Both the position numbers and the translations under genes were made by a program. The notes under the pieces were generated by a model, which had not been told where the DNA came from, did not search any database, and saw only the letters and a program-made list of their open reading frames with translations. DNA of 64,000 nucleotides from Marinospirillum celere (GTDB lineage: Bacteria > Pseudomonadota > Gammaproteobacteria > Pseudomonadales > Halomonadaceae), in contig NZ_FOLH01000004.1 in NCBI RefSeq assembly GCF_900112235.1, forward strand, positions 248,001 to 312,000. Direction: 5' to 3'. Below are positions 7,737 through 16,600 of the stretch, piece after piece. Each line of letters begins with the position of its first letter. Position 1 is the first letter of the stretch.

Positions 7737-8822
7737 TCAGGCGGTTTTCTTTTCATCTTCCTCATTATCTGACTCTTCGGGCTCTTCACTGCCTAGTGCA
7801 TCACCCAGCATGACGGCCAGCCACTGGGTGGAAGCAGACTGCTCCAGAGCAATCTTGACGATCATTGTCAAGGGAATGGATAAAAACATCCCTACAGCAC
7901 CAAACAGCCAACCCCAAAGAATCAAGGACAAAAATACCACCAGCGGTGAAAGACCCAGCCCTCGTCCCATAAAGCGGGGTTCGATCAAATTGCCCATTAG
8001 CACATTGACCAACAGATAGCCGCCAGCAATCACTGCCGCTTCAGGCAGACTCAATTGCACAATTGCCAGAAGAACCGCAGGAATGGCTGCCAAAATGGAA
8101 CCCACATTGGGTATAAAGTTCATCAACAGGGCGATTAATCCCCAAAGCAAAGGAAAATCCAGACCCATAAACCAGGTCCAGCAAGCAATCAATACACCCG
8201 TGGCCAAACTGATCGTCGACTTGATAACCAGGTATTTGTTGACCTGACGAATGAAGTCCTGAGCATTACGTAGGGATCTTTCAGCATCGGGCAGGGCTTG
8301 GCGCAATTTTTTGGGAAAAGTGGCTTCTTCCAAAAGCAGGAAAACCAAAATAAACACCATCAGCATCAGATTCGTCAGCAGGGCACCGAGATTGGATAGT
8401 GCCTTACCAACCCAGTCCATCATCTGTGAAGGGTTAAAATGCTCAAGCAGCTGTTCACGGTTTACCGGGGCTCCCAGGCCTTCGAGTAGAGGCAGCAAAC
8501 CCACCATTTCAGCTTCCAGGCGCTTTTGATATTCCGGCAAACGCCCGACAAAGGTATCTATCGCACTACCAACAAAAAGGCCCAGGAGGCCACCAAAAAT
8601 CACCAGGAAAATGATAATAATCAGAATGGCTGCTATTACTGGCACCTTGCGGGCCGTCATAAAATGCAGGGGAGGAGTGGCAATGATGCCGATAAAAAGT
8701 GCCAGCAGCAAAGGCAGAACAATGGTTTCTGCAGCCTTGAGCCCGGCCAGGATGATCACCAGTGCAGCCAGACCTAGCAACCAGTTAAGGCCAGAGGTTG
8801 GAAAATCCATATTTTTCGGCAT
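7737..8822 (-). CDS. AI-2E transporter family (PerM/TqsA-like) permease
   Basis: A 361-residue membrane protein with the layout of the AI-2E family transporters (old UPF0118): two N-terminal helix pairs, a central soluble stretch (about residues 85-150), then further helices with PNVGSILAAIPAVLLAIVQ and GNLIEPRFMGRGLGLSPLVV, the latter being the strongest family signature. The C-terminal tail is highly acidic. Members include quorum-signal exporters, Na/H antiporters and proteins of unknown substrate, so the substrate here cannot be stated. It is a likely single gene, with the Zur-like region downstream of its stop. Confidence 0.85.
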   Translation of the reverse strand: MPKNMDFPTSGLNWLLGLAALVIILAGLKAAETIVLPLLLALFIGIIATPPLHFMTARKVPVIAAILIIIIFLVIFGGLLGLFVGSAIDTFVGRLPEYQKRLEAEMVGLLPLLEGLGAPVNREQLLEHFNPSQMMDWVGKALSNLGALLTNLMLMVFILVFLLLEEATFPKKLRQALPDAERSLRNAQDFIRQVNKYLVIKSTISLATGVLIACWTWFMGLDFPLLWGLIALLMNFIPNVGSILAAIPAVLLAIVQLSLPEAAVIAGGYLLVNVLMGNLIEPRFMGRGLGLSPLVVFLSLILWGWLFGAVGMFLSIPLTMIVKIALEQSASTQWLAVMLGDALGSEEPEESDNEEDEKKTA

Positions 8823-8873
8823 AGCTGGGCCTCAAATCTTAAAACGCCCAGTTTAACTGATTCCCCCAATCAG

Positions 8874-9173
8874 CTACAGCTCACTGGCTCGTTGTAGCTT
8901 TATTCTTTTTTTCTCTTGCAGCAGCTTTTTCAGTTCCTTAACCCGATCCAGGCCTTTTTTACGCTGGGCATAGATGACATCCAGCTTGATTTGTAGCTCT
9001 TCTTTGTCTTCAGTATTTTTAGCTGGAACTTGGGCTATTTTGTCTTTCAGGTCCCTTTCCTTGCTTTTCAGCTCTTTTAATACCTTGCGGATCGACTTGA
9101 TTTCTTCTAGCTGGGTTTTGCTGTCAGCATCCAAAAAATCGCTCACACGTGCCATCAGTTTTTTCAGCTTCAT
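8874..9173 (-). CDS. Small coiled-coil protein coupled to the Na/Pi cotransporter gene
   Basis: A 99-residue, Lys/Glu/Leu-rich protein without signal peptide or membrane segment. Heptad-like spacing through most of its length (for example EIKSIRKVLKELKSKERDLK) predicts a coiled coil. Its ATG overlaps the stop of the upstream Na/Pi cotransporter gene by 4 nt (ATGA), so it is translationally coupled and may act with that protein. I do not recognise a named family. Strong overlap and intact frame support that it is real. Confidence 0.7.
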   Translation of the reverse strand: MKLKKLMARVSDFLDADSKTQLEEIKSIRKVLKELKSKERDLKDKIAQVPAKNTEDKEELQIKLDVIYAQRKKGLDRVKELKKLLQEKKRIKLQRASEL

Positions 9174-10987
9174 GACTCGGCTCCATTATCCCTGGCTTCT
9201 TCATCAACCAATTGTTTGATTTCCTGCTTGTCCAGTGTCAGTTGATCAGACTGATTTTCCAAACGGGGTAACAGCAGGGTATGAACAGCATCAATCAAAT
9301 TGTTACAAATATCACTGACATAGCTTTCATCATTCATCACTGAAGTGGCAATAGAAGCCGCCAAACGCCGGTGACGAATCATTTCATCGAGATCATCCAG
9401 GAGTTTACGACTGGATTTCTCTAAGGAAACTCTAAGCGCATCTAATGACAAAGAGCTGACATCTTCAGGGTCAGCATCCAAAAGTAGCCGCAAATCTCTT
9501 AGCAGGCGTGCTAACTGCAAGCGAATTAGATCATAGCGTTCACGTATGGCCGGATTAGTCGATAGACCATAGCGACTTAGATTGTTGTGCAGATGCTTCA
9601 TACCCTTGACCGCTTCCACAAGATCGCGGCTAGCCTGCCTCAGGGTATAGAGGGCTTCACTGGCACTTTGATTCGATTCTCGCGCCTGGGCTTCGGCAAT
9701 AAAGGCCACGATTTCACTGTGCAGGCTTTTTATTTTTTCTTCGTAGGCATTTTCCACATCAATGGGGAAAATTTTACGAGTATATTTAACCGCCTCACTC
9801 AGGGACTCTTCGGAATCAATTGTTGCCCGCTTGAGACTGACTCCATGGGCCAGTAAGCCATAGGCATTATCAAACAAATGATGAACTTCCTTGCGTACCG
9901 CATCGACTGCTGTTTCCGGTGTTTCCAAGGCTTCCGGAAAAAGATAGAGAGGCGTTTCGGCTGCCTGTTTTTGATAGGAGATGCGTTTTACCAACTGGCT
10001 GGCCAAAGGGTTCACAAAGGGAGCCAGCAAAATCACCCCCAGGACATTAAACAGAGTATGGAAAAGTGCCAGCTTGAGCAGGTAGTCCTCATCCCCTATG
10101 CCTAATAGGAAAGCACCTTGATCAACAGCCCAGGCCAATTGATTAATCAGCAGAATACCGACCAGAGCGGTGATCACATTAAAAACGACATGAGCTGCCG
10201 CCAGGCGACGCCCACCCAGGTTGGCGGCCAACCCGCCCAAGGCAGTGGTAATAGCGCTTCCCAGGTTGGCACCTATCGCCAAAGCCAGGGCATTTTCATA
10301 GCTGACCTGACCAGTAGCCAAGGCCGTAATGATGATCAGCAGGGTGGCATGGCTGGACTGCATCACGACCGTTACCAGCATACCGATCAGGGTAAACAGC
10401 AAAACACCCTGCATACCGGTCATGCTATAGGCTGAGAGATCAAAGGCACTTTGGAAGGCATCAAAGCCCTCTTTCATATAGTGGATGCCAAAGAATAAAA
10501 AGCCAGCACCCATCAACAGATAACCCAAGCCCTTCATGGCCTTGCTTTTCTGCATCAGGAAGACCACACCAAACACCAGCATGGGCATGGCATAGGCAGC
10601 AATATTGACCCTAAGCCCCAAACCAGCAATCAGCCAGGCACCAGTGGTGGTGCCGATATTGGCTCCCATGATCACACCGATACCAGCGGCCAGGGTGATC
10701 ATCTCAGCACTTACAAAAGAAATGGTTATCAGAGAAACCAGGGTGCTGGACTGCATCAACGTTGTGCTGACCATACCAAAGGAAAGGCTTTTCCACAGGC
10801 GGTTGGTTGACTTGCGCAGCAGGGTTTCCAGGGTCCCTCCGGTGAAGGTTTTAAAGCCTTCCTCCAAACAGAGCATTCCAAACATGAACAAAGCCACGCC
10901 TGCCGCTATTTCCATAAAATCGGCACTGGCCCAGAGGGCATAGGCCAGAACCAATAAAACGACGGGCAGGGTAAACTTTTTCAGCAT
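9170..10987 (-). CDS. Na/Pi cotransporter family protein with PhoU-like C-terminal domain
   Basis: The 605-residue protein has an N-terminal membrane part with the two inverted repeats of the NptA/YjbB family, each carrying a QSS motif (LMQSSTLVSLI and VMQSSHATLLI) and a paired GANIGTTTGAW / GANLGSAITTALGG element. After about residue 330 it is soluble and helical, resembling PhoU-like domains. The family carries out sodium-coupled phosphate movement, or phosphate export in YjbB. A 99-residue coiled-coil gene overlaps its stop. Direction of transport is not predictable from sequence. Confidence 0.88.
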   Translation of the reverse strand: MLKKFTLPVVLLVLAYALWASADFMEIAAGVALFMFGMLCLEEGFKTFTGGTLETLLRKSTNRLWKSLSFGMVSTTLMQSSTLVSLITISFVSAEMITLAAGIGVIMGANIGTTTGAWLIAGLGLRVNIAAYAMPMLVFGVVFLMQKSKAMKGLGYLLMGAGFLFFGIHYMKEGFDAFQSAFDLSAYSMTGMQGVLLFTLIGMLVTVVMQSSHATLLIIITALATGQVSYENALALAIGANLGSAITTALGGLAANLGGRRLAAAHVVFNVITALVGILLINQLAWAVDQGAFLLGIGDEDYLLKLALFHTLFNVLGVILLAPFVNPLASQLVKRISYQKQAAETPLYLFPEALETPETAVDAVRKEVHHLFDNAYGLLAHGVSLKRATIDSEESLSEAVKYTRKIFPIDVENAYEEKIKSLHSEIVAFIAEAQARESNQSASEALYTLRQASRDLVEAVKGMKHLHNNLSRYGLSTNPAIRERYDLIRLQLARLLRDLRLLLDADPEDVSSLSLDALRVSLEKSSRKLLDDLDEMIRHRRLAASIATSVMNDESYVSDICNNLIDAVHTLLLPRLENQSDQLTLDKQEIKQLVDEEARDNGAES

Positions 10988-11026
10988 GCTGGCTTCCTTG
11001 TTTTTTTATTCTTGCGCTGACAAAAC

Positions 11027-11863
11027 TTAGTTTTCGGGCAAAAAGAGTTCGGGATCAACCCGGGCGCCATTAAGGCTCATCGTCCAGTGTAGGTGAGGGC
11101 CAGTGGACCGACCCGTAGTACCCACCTTGCCAATCAGCTGGCCAGCTTCAACTTCATCACCAATTTTTAAATCGGCAAAAGCATTCATGTGGCAGTACAT
11201 GCTGGTCATACCCATACCATGATCTATAACCAGAGTTTTGCCATTAAAGAAATAATGGTTCTTAGCGACTACCCGGCCTGGAAAAGCAGCAACGATAGGC
11301 GAATCCATGGGTGCTGCGATATCCAACCCACTATGTGGGTTGCGGGGTTCACCATTAAATACACGGCGTAAACCAAAAGGGCTGGAATGACGGCCTTCCA
11401 AGGGCTTGGTAACCTCTCCCGGCAGACGCACTCTAACCGGACGAAATTCATCCATAGCCCCCCTTAATTCCGGGGTTTCCCGGCGCACCCTGGCTAGATC
11501 TTCTTCTGAGAGTTCAACGTAACGAAAATCCACATCCAAATGCTGCTCTTCATAAGGGTAGTCACCCACTTCAAAAGCCAGGGGCAGATCACCATCACGG
11601 GTGCGCCAAAGGGCCTGGGTTTGACCGGCTTTTTGATTCAAGGGAATGCCTACCCAAGCGTACCAGCGGCCTTCTTTTTGTGCGGTATAAACACGCCGAT
11701 CATTAAAATAGACATGGGGTGGTGCTTCACTGCGTTGGGGTACTTCCAGAACCGCTATGCCACCGGGCACCAAGGCTTGCCTGGGCCAGAAGCCTTCAGC
11801 CAGCAAGCCAGTCGAAATCAGTAGCAATAGAGTAAATAGGGGGGCACGGGCAAGAGACAACAT
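11027..11863 (-). CDS. M23 family metallopeptidase (LytM-type), exported
   Basis: I place the start at the ATG at 11861-11863, because GGAGAAG lies 6 nt upstream and the product (278 residues) then begins with a good signal peptide, MLSLARAPLFTLLLLISTGL; a longer frame to 11914 lacks these. The C-terminal half is a complete M23/LytM domain: HSGLDIAAP supplies His and Asp ligands and GPHLHW the HxH pair, with GKVGTTGRSTG before it. An intact zinc site implies an active peptidoglycan endopeptidase in the periplasm. It follows xseA by 72 nt on the same strand. Confidence 0.9.
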   Translation of the reverse strand: MLSLARAPLFTLLLLISTGLLAEGFWPRQALVPGGIAVLEVPQRSEAPPHVYFNDRRVYTAQKEGRWYAWVGIPLNQKAGQTQALWRTRDGDLPLAFEVGDYPYEEQHLDVDFRYVELSEEDLARVRRETPELRGAMDEFRPVRVRLPGEVTKPLEGRHSSPFGLRRVFNGEPRNPHSGLDIAAPMDSPIVAAFPGRVVAKNHYFFNGKTLVIDHGMGMTSMYCHMNAFADLKIGDEVEAGQLIGKVGTTGRSTGPHLHWTMSLNGARVDPELFLPEN

Positions 11864-11935
11864 CAACTTCTCCACAAATCTTGGGCTTTGCCCTCTATAT
11901 AAGCGGATACCCAAGGTTTTGCAAGCAGTGAATGT

Positions 11936-13300
11936 CTAGGTTTTGGTTTGTTCAACCCGGCAAAGAAGTGCGCCCTTTGCCAGCTTAATTTCGACAGCAG
12001 CACCCACCTTCACCTGATCACTGGAGCCAATAACCTGGCCCTCAGTATTTTTAACCAGCGCATAGCCCCTGGCCAGAGTTTGCAGCGGACTCATGGCATG
12101 CAGTCGGGCTGCTAGCTGTTCCAGTCTTTGCTGATGGTTAGTCAGCAAGCGCTGATTGGCCTGGCTCAAGCGTGCTTGCAGCTCTTTCAGCCTGGGTTGA
12201 CCCAGTCGCGTGACCTTAAGCGGCGAAGCGGCATGCAAACGCTGCTCCAGTTGTTGCAACAAGTGCCGCTGTTGCTCCAGGCGCCGCTGGGGGTGCTGGG
12301 CCAGTAATCGCTGATAAACTCTGCCCAGAAGCTGTTTGTGGCCTTCCAATAAAGGCTGGGGATTGGCTGCTCTGAGTGCCAGGCTATCCAATTGCTGTTG
12401 CCAGCGCCGTAAGCTACTGGCTTGGGCATGGGTAAGTCGCCCCTGATAAGAATGCAAAAGATCCAAGAACGCATCCTTATCCGGGGTGACGGCTTCTGCT
12501 GCAGCTGAGGGCGTAGGAGCTCGCAAATCACTGACAAAATCAACCAGGGTAAAATCAGTTTCATGACCAACACCCGTAACCACTGGCATCGCACTGGCAG
12601 TGACCATTCTCGCCAGGGTTTCATCATTAAAGGCCTGCAGATCTTCAAGGCTCCCACCGCCGCGCGCCAGCACAAGGACCTCTGGCTGACCATGATACTG
12701 CGCCTGCGCCAAAGCGCGTCGCAAGGAAGCAGGTGCTTCAGCACCCTGAACCTGAGCCGGGTAAATCAGAATTTCGGCAAGTGGCCAGCGCCGGTTAAGG
12801 ACATGCAAAAGATCACGCAGAGCGGCGCCCTGTAACGAAGTAATCAAGCCGATACATTGGGGAAAGGTGGGCAGGGGGCGTTTGCGCTCGGCACTGAAAA
12901 GTCCTTCAGCTTGCAGCTTTTTTTTCAGCTGCTCCAAACGCGCTAAAAAATCGCCTTCACCGCTGAGCCGAAGCTCCTCTGCCAGCAGTTGATACTGGCC
13001 GCGCCCTTCGTAAAGGCTCACCTGACCGCGCAGCTGAACCTGATCACCATTTTTGGGCCGATGCAGGCTCAGCTGATTACGACCGGAAAACATTACACAA
13101 CTGAGTTGAGCCCGGGCATCCTTGAGCGTGAAGTACCAATGCCCTGCCGCTGAGGCAACAAAATTGGAAATTTCACCTTCGACCCAAACCTGAGCCAAGC
13201 CTTGTTCCAGTAGTTGCCGGGCACGAGCATTCAGTTGACGGACACTTAACCGCTGCTGCAAATCCCTGGCCTGTGGAGCCTGGAAGAAGGATCGACTCAT
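11936..13300 (-). CDS. xseA: Exodeoxyribonuclease VII large subunit
   Basis: A 454-residue protein with the family's order: N-terminal OB-fold (VWVEGEISNFVASAAGHWYF), catalytic core with IGLITSLQGAALRD and VLARGGGSLEDLQAFNDE, and GHETDFTLVDFVSDLRAPTPSAAAE, then a long coiled-coil region and a short C-terminal segment LARGYALVKN. With the small subunit XseB (not in this window) it degrades single-stranded DNA. It begins 6 nt after the yggT stop, so it is probably co-transcribed with it. Confidence 0.97.
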   Translation of the reverse strand: MSRSFFQAPQARDLQQRLSVRQLNARARQLLEQGLAQVWVEGEISNFVASAAGHWYFTLKDARAQLSCVMFSGRNQLSLHRPKNGDQVQLRGQVSLYEGRGQYQLLAEELRLSGEGDFLARLEQLKKKLQAEGLFSAERKRPLPTFPQCIGLITSLQGAALRDLLHVLNRRWPLAEILIYPAQVQGAEAPASLRRALAQAQYHGQPEVLVLARGGGSLEDLQAFNDETLARMVTASAMPVVTGVGHETDFTLVDFVSDLRAPTPSAAAEAVTPDKDAFLDLLHSYQGRLTHAQASSLRRWQQQLDSLALRAANPQPLLEGHKQLLGRVYQRLLAQHPQRRLEQQRHLLQQLEQRLHAASPLKVTRLGQPRLKELQARLSQANQRLLTNHQQRLEQLAARLHAMSPLQTLARGYALVKNTEGQVIGSSDQVKVGAAVEIKLAKGALLCRVEQTKT

Positions 13301-13306
13301 CAGGCT

Positions 13307-13885
13307 TTACATACCTATGAAGCGAGCAACAGGCATACCCGCCGCCTGGGCCAGAATACCGACCAGTACATTGGATACCAGGTTAATCCCCAAGAAGACA
13401 AAGATAGGTGATAAATCCAAACCTCCCAGGCTGGGAATAAATTTGCGTACCGGTTCCAGCAAGGGTTCAATAACTTGATGAACCAGCAAGGCCCCTGGAT
13501 GACTGGCTTGCGGAGCAACCCAACTTAAGATGATCGAAATGATCAAGGCAAAAAAGTAAATATCCAGAATCGTTTTGACGACACCGGCCAGGCCACCAAT
13601 GAAAATGCTCCCGATTCCCGCCAACTGCCCGGTCATCTGCAGAGCTAGGAAAATCCCCAGAGTCTTCAGCAGTATCGCCAACAACAAGCTGGCAGGATCA
13701 AGACGTCCCATAGGCCGCAATACGGCCTGCATGGGTAAAATAATCGGATTGGTCGCTTTAACAATACCCTGCGTAATCGGGTTGAAATAATCCGCCTTAC
13801 TCAGGTGCAGCATAAAGCGTAAAACCACAATAAAGGTTGCCAAGTGAAACAGCAGTTGAATGAAGGACGCCATTCCCGTACCCAT
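13307..13885 (-). CDS. yggT: YggT family integral membrane protein
   Basis: A 192-residue membrane protein made of two YGGT repeats, each with a pair of hydrophobic helices; the second contains LSWVAPQASHPGALLVHQVIEPLLEPVRKFIP, of which NPIT..ATNPIILPMQ is the counterpart in the first. The start has a GGAGAGA ribosome site 3-4 nt upstream. It lies in the conserved order yggS-proC-yggT seen in gammaproteobacteria. YggT-type proteins are linked to osmotic tolerance and membrane or division functions, without a firm molecular role. Confidence 0.92.
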   Translation of the reverse strand: MGTGMASFIQLLFHLATFIVVLRFMLHLSKADYFNPITQGIVKATNPIILPMQAVLRPMGRLDPASLLLAILLKTLGIFLALQMTGQLAGIGSIFIGGLAGVVKTILDIYFFALIISIILSWVAPQASHPGALLVHQVIEPLLEPVRKFIPSLGGLDLSPIFVFLGINLVSNVLVGILAQAAGMPVARFIGM

Positions 13886-13942
13886 AAATCTCTCCGCTCT
13901 GTAAAAATGCTGGGGTTATTCTACGTTAGCCAGATCAAGAGA

Positions 13943-14776
13943 TCAGCCTTTAAGCTCTTCAGCTAACTCTCTGGCTCTTTTTGCAGCTGCCTGAGCCGCT
14001 TCATCAACCAGTTTATGCAAACCCTGCTCTTCAAAAATTCGAATTGCCTCTGCGGTTGTTCCTCCTGGCGAGGTCACTCGAGCACGCAACTCAGCAGGAG
14101 TTTCTGGCGTTTCACTCAGCATGCGTCCAGCACCCAGGGCTGTGTGTTCAGCCAGTTTCAAAGCCAGTTCTGCTGGCAGTCCTAATTTCTCACCCGCTGC
14201 CGCCAAGGCTTCGGTGAACAAAAAGTAATAGGCAGGACCCGAGCCAGAAACAGCTGTTACTGCTTCCAGCTGGCTTTCTTCACTGACCCAAACAGCTTCG
14301 CCCACGGCCTGACTGATGGCCTCCACCCAGCTTTTTTGTTGGTCACTGACCTCCGCTGTGGCATAGAGCCCAGCCACGCCAGCACCCAGCAAAGAAGGCG
14401 TATTGGGCATCGAGCGTACCAAAGGCAAGGCTTCACCCAGCCAACCCTGCAGCGTCGCGCAGGTGAGGCCAGCAGCAATGCTCACTACCAAAGGCCGCTG
14501 CTGCTGAAAAGCTGTCTGCAGGGGCTGTAAAACTTGCTGCATCCTTTGTGGTTTTACAGCCAAAACCACCAAGTCCACGGCCATCACCGCTTCTGCATTA
14601 TCCGTGGTGACCTGAATACCGGTTTCCTTGGCCAGGGCATCCAGCTTGTCTTGCCCGGGATCGGCAGCCCAAATATGATCTGCCGGAAACCCCTGTTGAA
14701 TCAGCCCACGGAGGATCGCTCCAGCCATATTGCCCGCACCGATAAATGCAACCCGGGGTGTTGAATTCTTTTGCAT
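13943..14776 (-). CDS. proC: Pyrroline-5-carboxylate reductase
   Basis: A 277-residue protein with an N-terminal Rossmann motif VAFIGAGNMAGAILRGL and the family signature near residues 220-245, where VTSPGGTTAEAI follows a helix containing GAGRML. It catalyses the NAD(P)H-dependent last step of proline synthesis in the cytoplasm. Length is normal and key motifs are intact. It sits 26 nt downstream of yggS in the yggS-proC-yggT cluster. Confidence 0.97.
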   Translation of the reverse strand: MQKNSTPRVAFIGAGNMAGAILRGLIQQGFPADHIWAADPGQDKLDALAKETGIQVTTDNAEAVMAVDLVVLAVKPQRMQQVLQPLQTAFQQQRPLVVSIAAGLTCATLQGWLGEALPLVRSMPNTPSLLGAGVAGLYATAEVSDQQKSWVEAISQAVGEAVWVSEESQLEAVTAVSGSGPAYYFLFTEALAAAGEKLGLPAELALKLAEHTALGAGRMLSETPETPAELRARVTSPGGTTAEAIRIFEEQGLHKLVDEAAQAAAKRARELAEELKG

Positions 14777-14802
14777 GGATAAAACCTTTTAACAATTAAC
14801 GA

Positions 14803-15498
14803 TCAGTCCCTGGCACCAAAGATTGCAGTGCCAATACGTACCAGTGTTGAGCCCTCGGCAATCGCTGCCTCCAAATCGCCGCTCATGCCCATCGACAGAG
14901 TATCCAAACGCGCTTCAGGAAAAGCATCTTGCAGGCGTTGATGCAAAGCCGCAAGCTGAGCAAAGGCAAGACGCTGCTGCGCAAAGTCGTCAGTGGCTGC
15001 CGGAATACACATTAACCCCCTCAGCTCCAACTGGGGTAGCTCCTGTATTTCTTCTGCCAAAGCCAGAAGATCACTGGGTGCGACACCTGATTTATTTGGC
15101 TCTGAGCTGATATTTACCTGTATCAGCACCTGGAGCTTTCCCTTGGCTTCCGGTCTTTGCTCATTAAGCCTGCGGGCAATCTTGTAGCGATCCAAAGTAT
15201 GCACCCAGGCAAAGTGAACAGCCAGGTCGCGGGTCTTATTGGATTGAATAGGCCCGATAAAATGCCATTCCAAATCCAAGTCAGCCAGTTCCGTTTGCTT
15301 CTGTAAGGCTTCCTGAAGGTAGTTTTCGCCAAAGGCCAACTGCCCAACAGCAGCGGCTTCACGGATAGCAGCTGCCGGTTGTTTTTTACTGACCGCCAAA
15401 ATTTTGACCTGTATCGGGTTTCTTGCAAACTTATGGCAAGCTTGCTCTACCTGTTGGCGAACCTTTGCGATATGCTGGGCAATTACAGACTGCAACAT
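14803..15498 (-). CDS. yggS: YggS-type pyridoxal phosphate homeostasis protein
   Basis: A 231-residue member of the PLPBP/YggS family. The PLP-binding Lys lies in ILAVSKKQPAAAI near residue 37; FGENYLQEA, EWHFIGPIQSNK and the C-terminal LSMGMSGDLEAAIAEGST are all family signatures. It folds as a single alanine-racemase-like barrel without known catalysis and buffers PLP levels. The gene is divergent from pilT, with about 64 bp between starts, the common arrangement in pseudomonads and relatives. Confidence 0.96.
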   Translation of the reverse strand: MLQSVIAQHIAKVRQQVEQACHKFARNPIQVKILAVSKKQPAAAIREAAAVGQLAFGENYLQEALQKQTELADLDLEWHFIGPIQSNKTRDLAVHFAWVHTLDRYKIARRLNEQRPEAKGKLQVLIQVNISSEPNKSGVAPSDLLALAEEIQELPQLELRGLMCIPAATDDFAQQRLAFAQLAALHQRLQDAFPEARLDTLSMGMSGDLEAAIAEGSTLVRIGTAIFGARD

Positions 15499-15562
15499 CT
15501 TTTGTACCTTATGTGATTCACCTGTAACCCCCTGTCAAGGGAGTCTAGTCAGAGGTCAGTTA

Positions 15563-16597
15563 ATGGATATTACCGAATTGCTCGCCTTCTGCGCAAAGCA
15601 GAAGGCCTCAGATCTGCATCTTTCTGCAGACCTGCCTCCGATGATAAGGGTTGATGGCGATATTCGCCGTGTTAATGTCCCTCCCATGGACCACAAAGAA
15701 GTTCACGCACTGGTCTATGACATCATGAATGACAAGCAAAGGCGTGACTATGAAGAATTCCTGGAAGTGGATTTTTCATTTGAACTGCCAGGGCTGGCGC
15801 GTTTTCGCGTTAATGCCTTCAACCACAACCGCGGGGCAGGTGCCGTCTTTCGTCTGATTCCTTCCAAGGTGCTCACTCTGGATGAACTGGGCATGGGGGA
15901 TATCTTCCGCAACCTATCAATGCTGCCTCGCGGACTGGTGCTGGTCACTGGCCCTACCGGTTCGGGTAAATCCACCACTCTGGCTGCGATGATGGACTTC
16001 GTTAATGAGCGCAAAAATGCGCATATTCTGACCATTGAAGACCCCATTGAATTCGTACATGAATCCAAAAAATGTCTGATCAACCAGCGTGAAGTTCACC
16101 GGGATACTATGGGATTCTCCGAAGCGCTGCGCTCAGCCTTACGTGAAGACCCGGATATTATTCTGGTCGGTGAAATGCGTGACCTGGAAACCATCCGCCT
16201 GGCTCTTACTGCTGCCGAAACCGGCCACTTGGTTTTCGGTACTCTGCATACCACCAGTGCTGCCAAAACCATTGACCGGATCGTGGATGTATTTCCAGCC
16301 GAAGAAAAATCCATGGTGCGTTCAATGCTCTCTGAATCTTTGCAAGGCGTGATTTCACAAATGCTGTTAAAAAAAGAGGGTGGCGGGCGGGTTGCCGCGC
16401 ACGAAATCATGATAGGCACGCCTGCCATTCGTAACCAAATACGCGAAGACAAGATTGCCCAGATGTACTCCGCCATTCAGACCGGGGCTTCGCATGGCAT
16501 GCAAACCATGGATCAGTCGCTTAAACAGCTTCTCTCAAAAGGGCTGATTTCCCGAGAAGTAGCCCGCGAAAAAGCCAAACAACCGGAAAGCTTCTAA
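15563..16597 (+). CDS. pilT: Type IV pilus twitching motility ATPase PilT
   Basis: I start at the ATG at 15563, giving 344 residues starting MDITELLAFCAKQKASDLHL, the standard PilT N-terminus and length; the open frame extends upstream but without family similarity. Walker A GPTGSGKST is at residues 130-138, followed by the Asp box (LTIEDPIEF), Walker B (DIILVGEMRD) and the His box (TGHLVFGTLHTTSA). The C-terminal helix motif AIRNQIREDK is also present. It powers pilus retraction. pilU follows after 3 nt. Confidence 0.97.
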   Translation: MDITELLAFCAKQKASDLHLSADLPPMIRVDGDIRRVNVPPMDHKEVHALVYDIMNDKQRRDYEEFLEVDFSFELPGLARFRVNAFNHNRGAGAVFRLIPSKVLTLDELGMGDIFRNLSMLPRGLVLVTGPTGSGKSTTLAAMMDFVNERKNAHILTIEDPIEFVHESKKCLINQREVHRDTMGFSEALRSALREDPDIILVGEMRDLETIRLALTAAETGHLVFGTLHTTSAAKTIDRIVDVFPAEEKSMVRSMLSESLQGVISQMLLKKEGGGRVAAHEIMIGTPAIRNQIREDKIAQMYSAIQTGASHGMQTMDQSLKQLLSKGLISREVAREKAKQPESF

Positions 16598-16600
16598 ACG

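Noticed and set aside
15404-15562. 53-codon upstream extension of pilT
   Set aside because: It overlaps the divergent yggS coding region and promoter space and has no PilT similarity.
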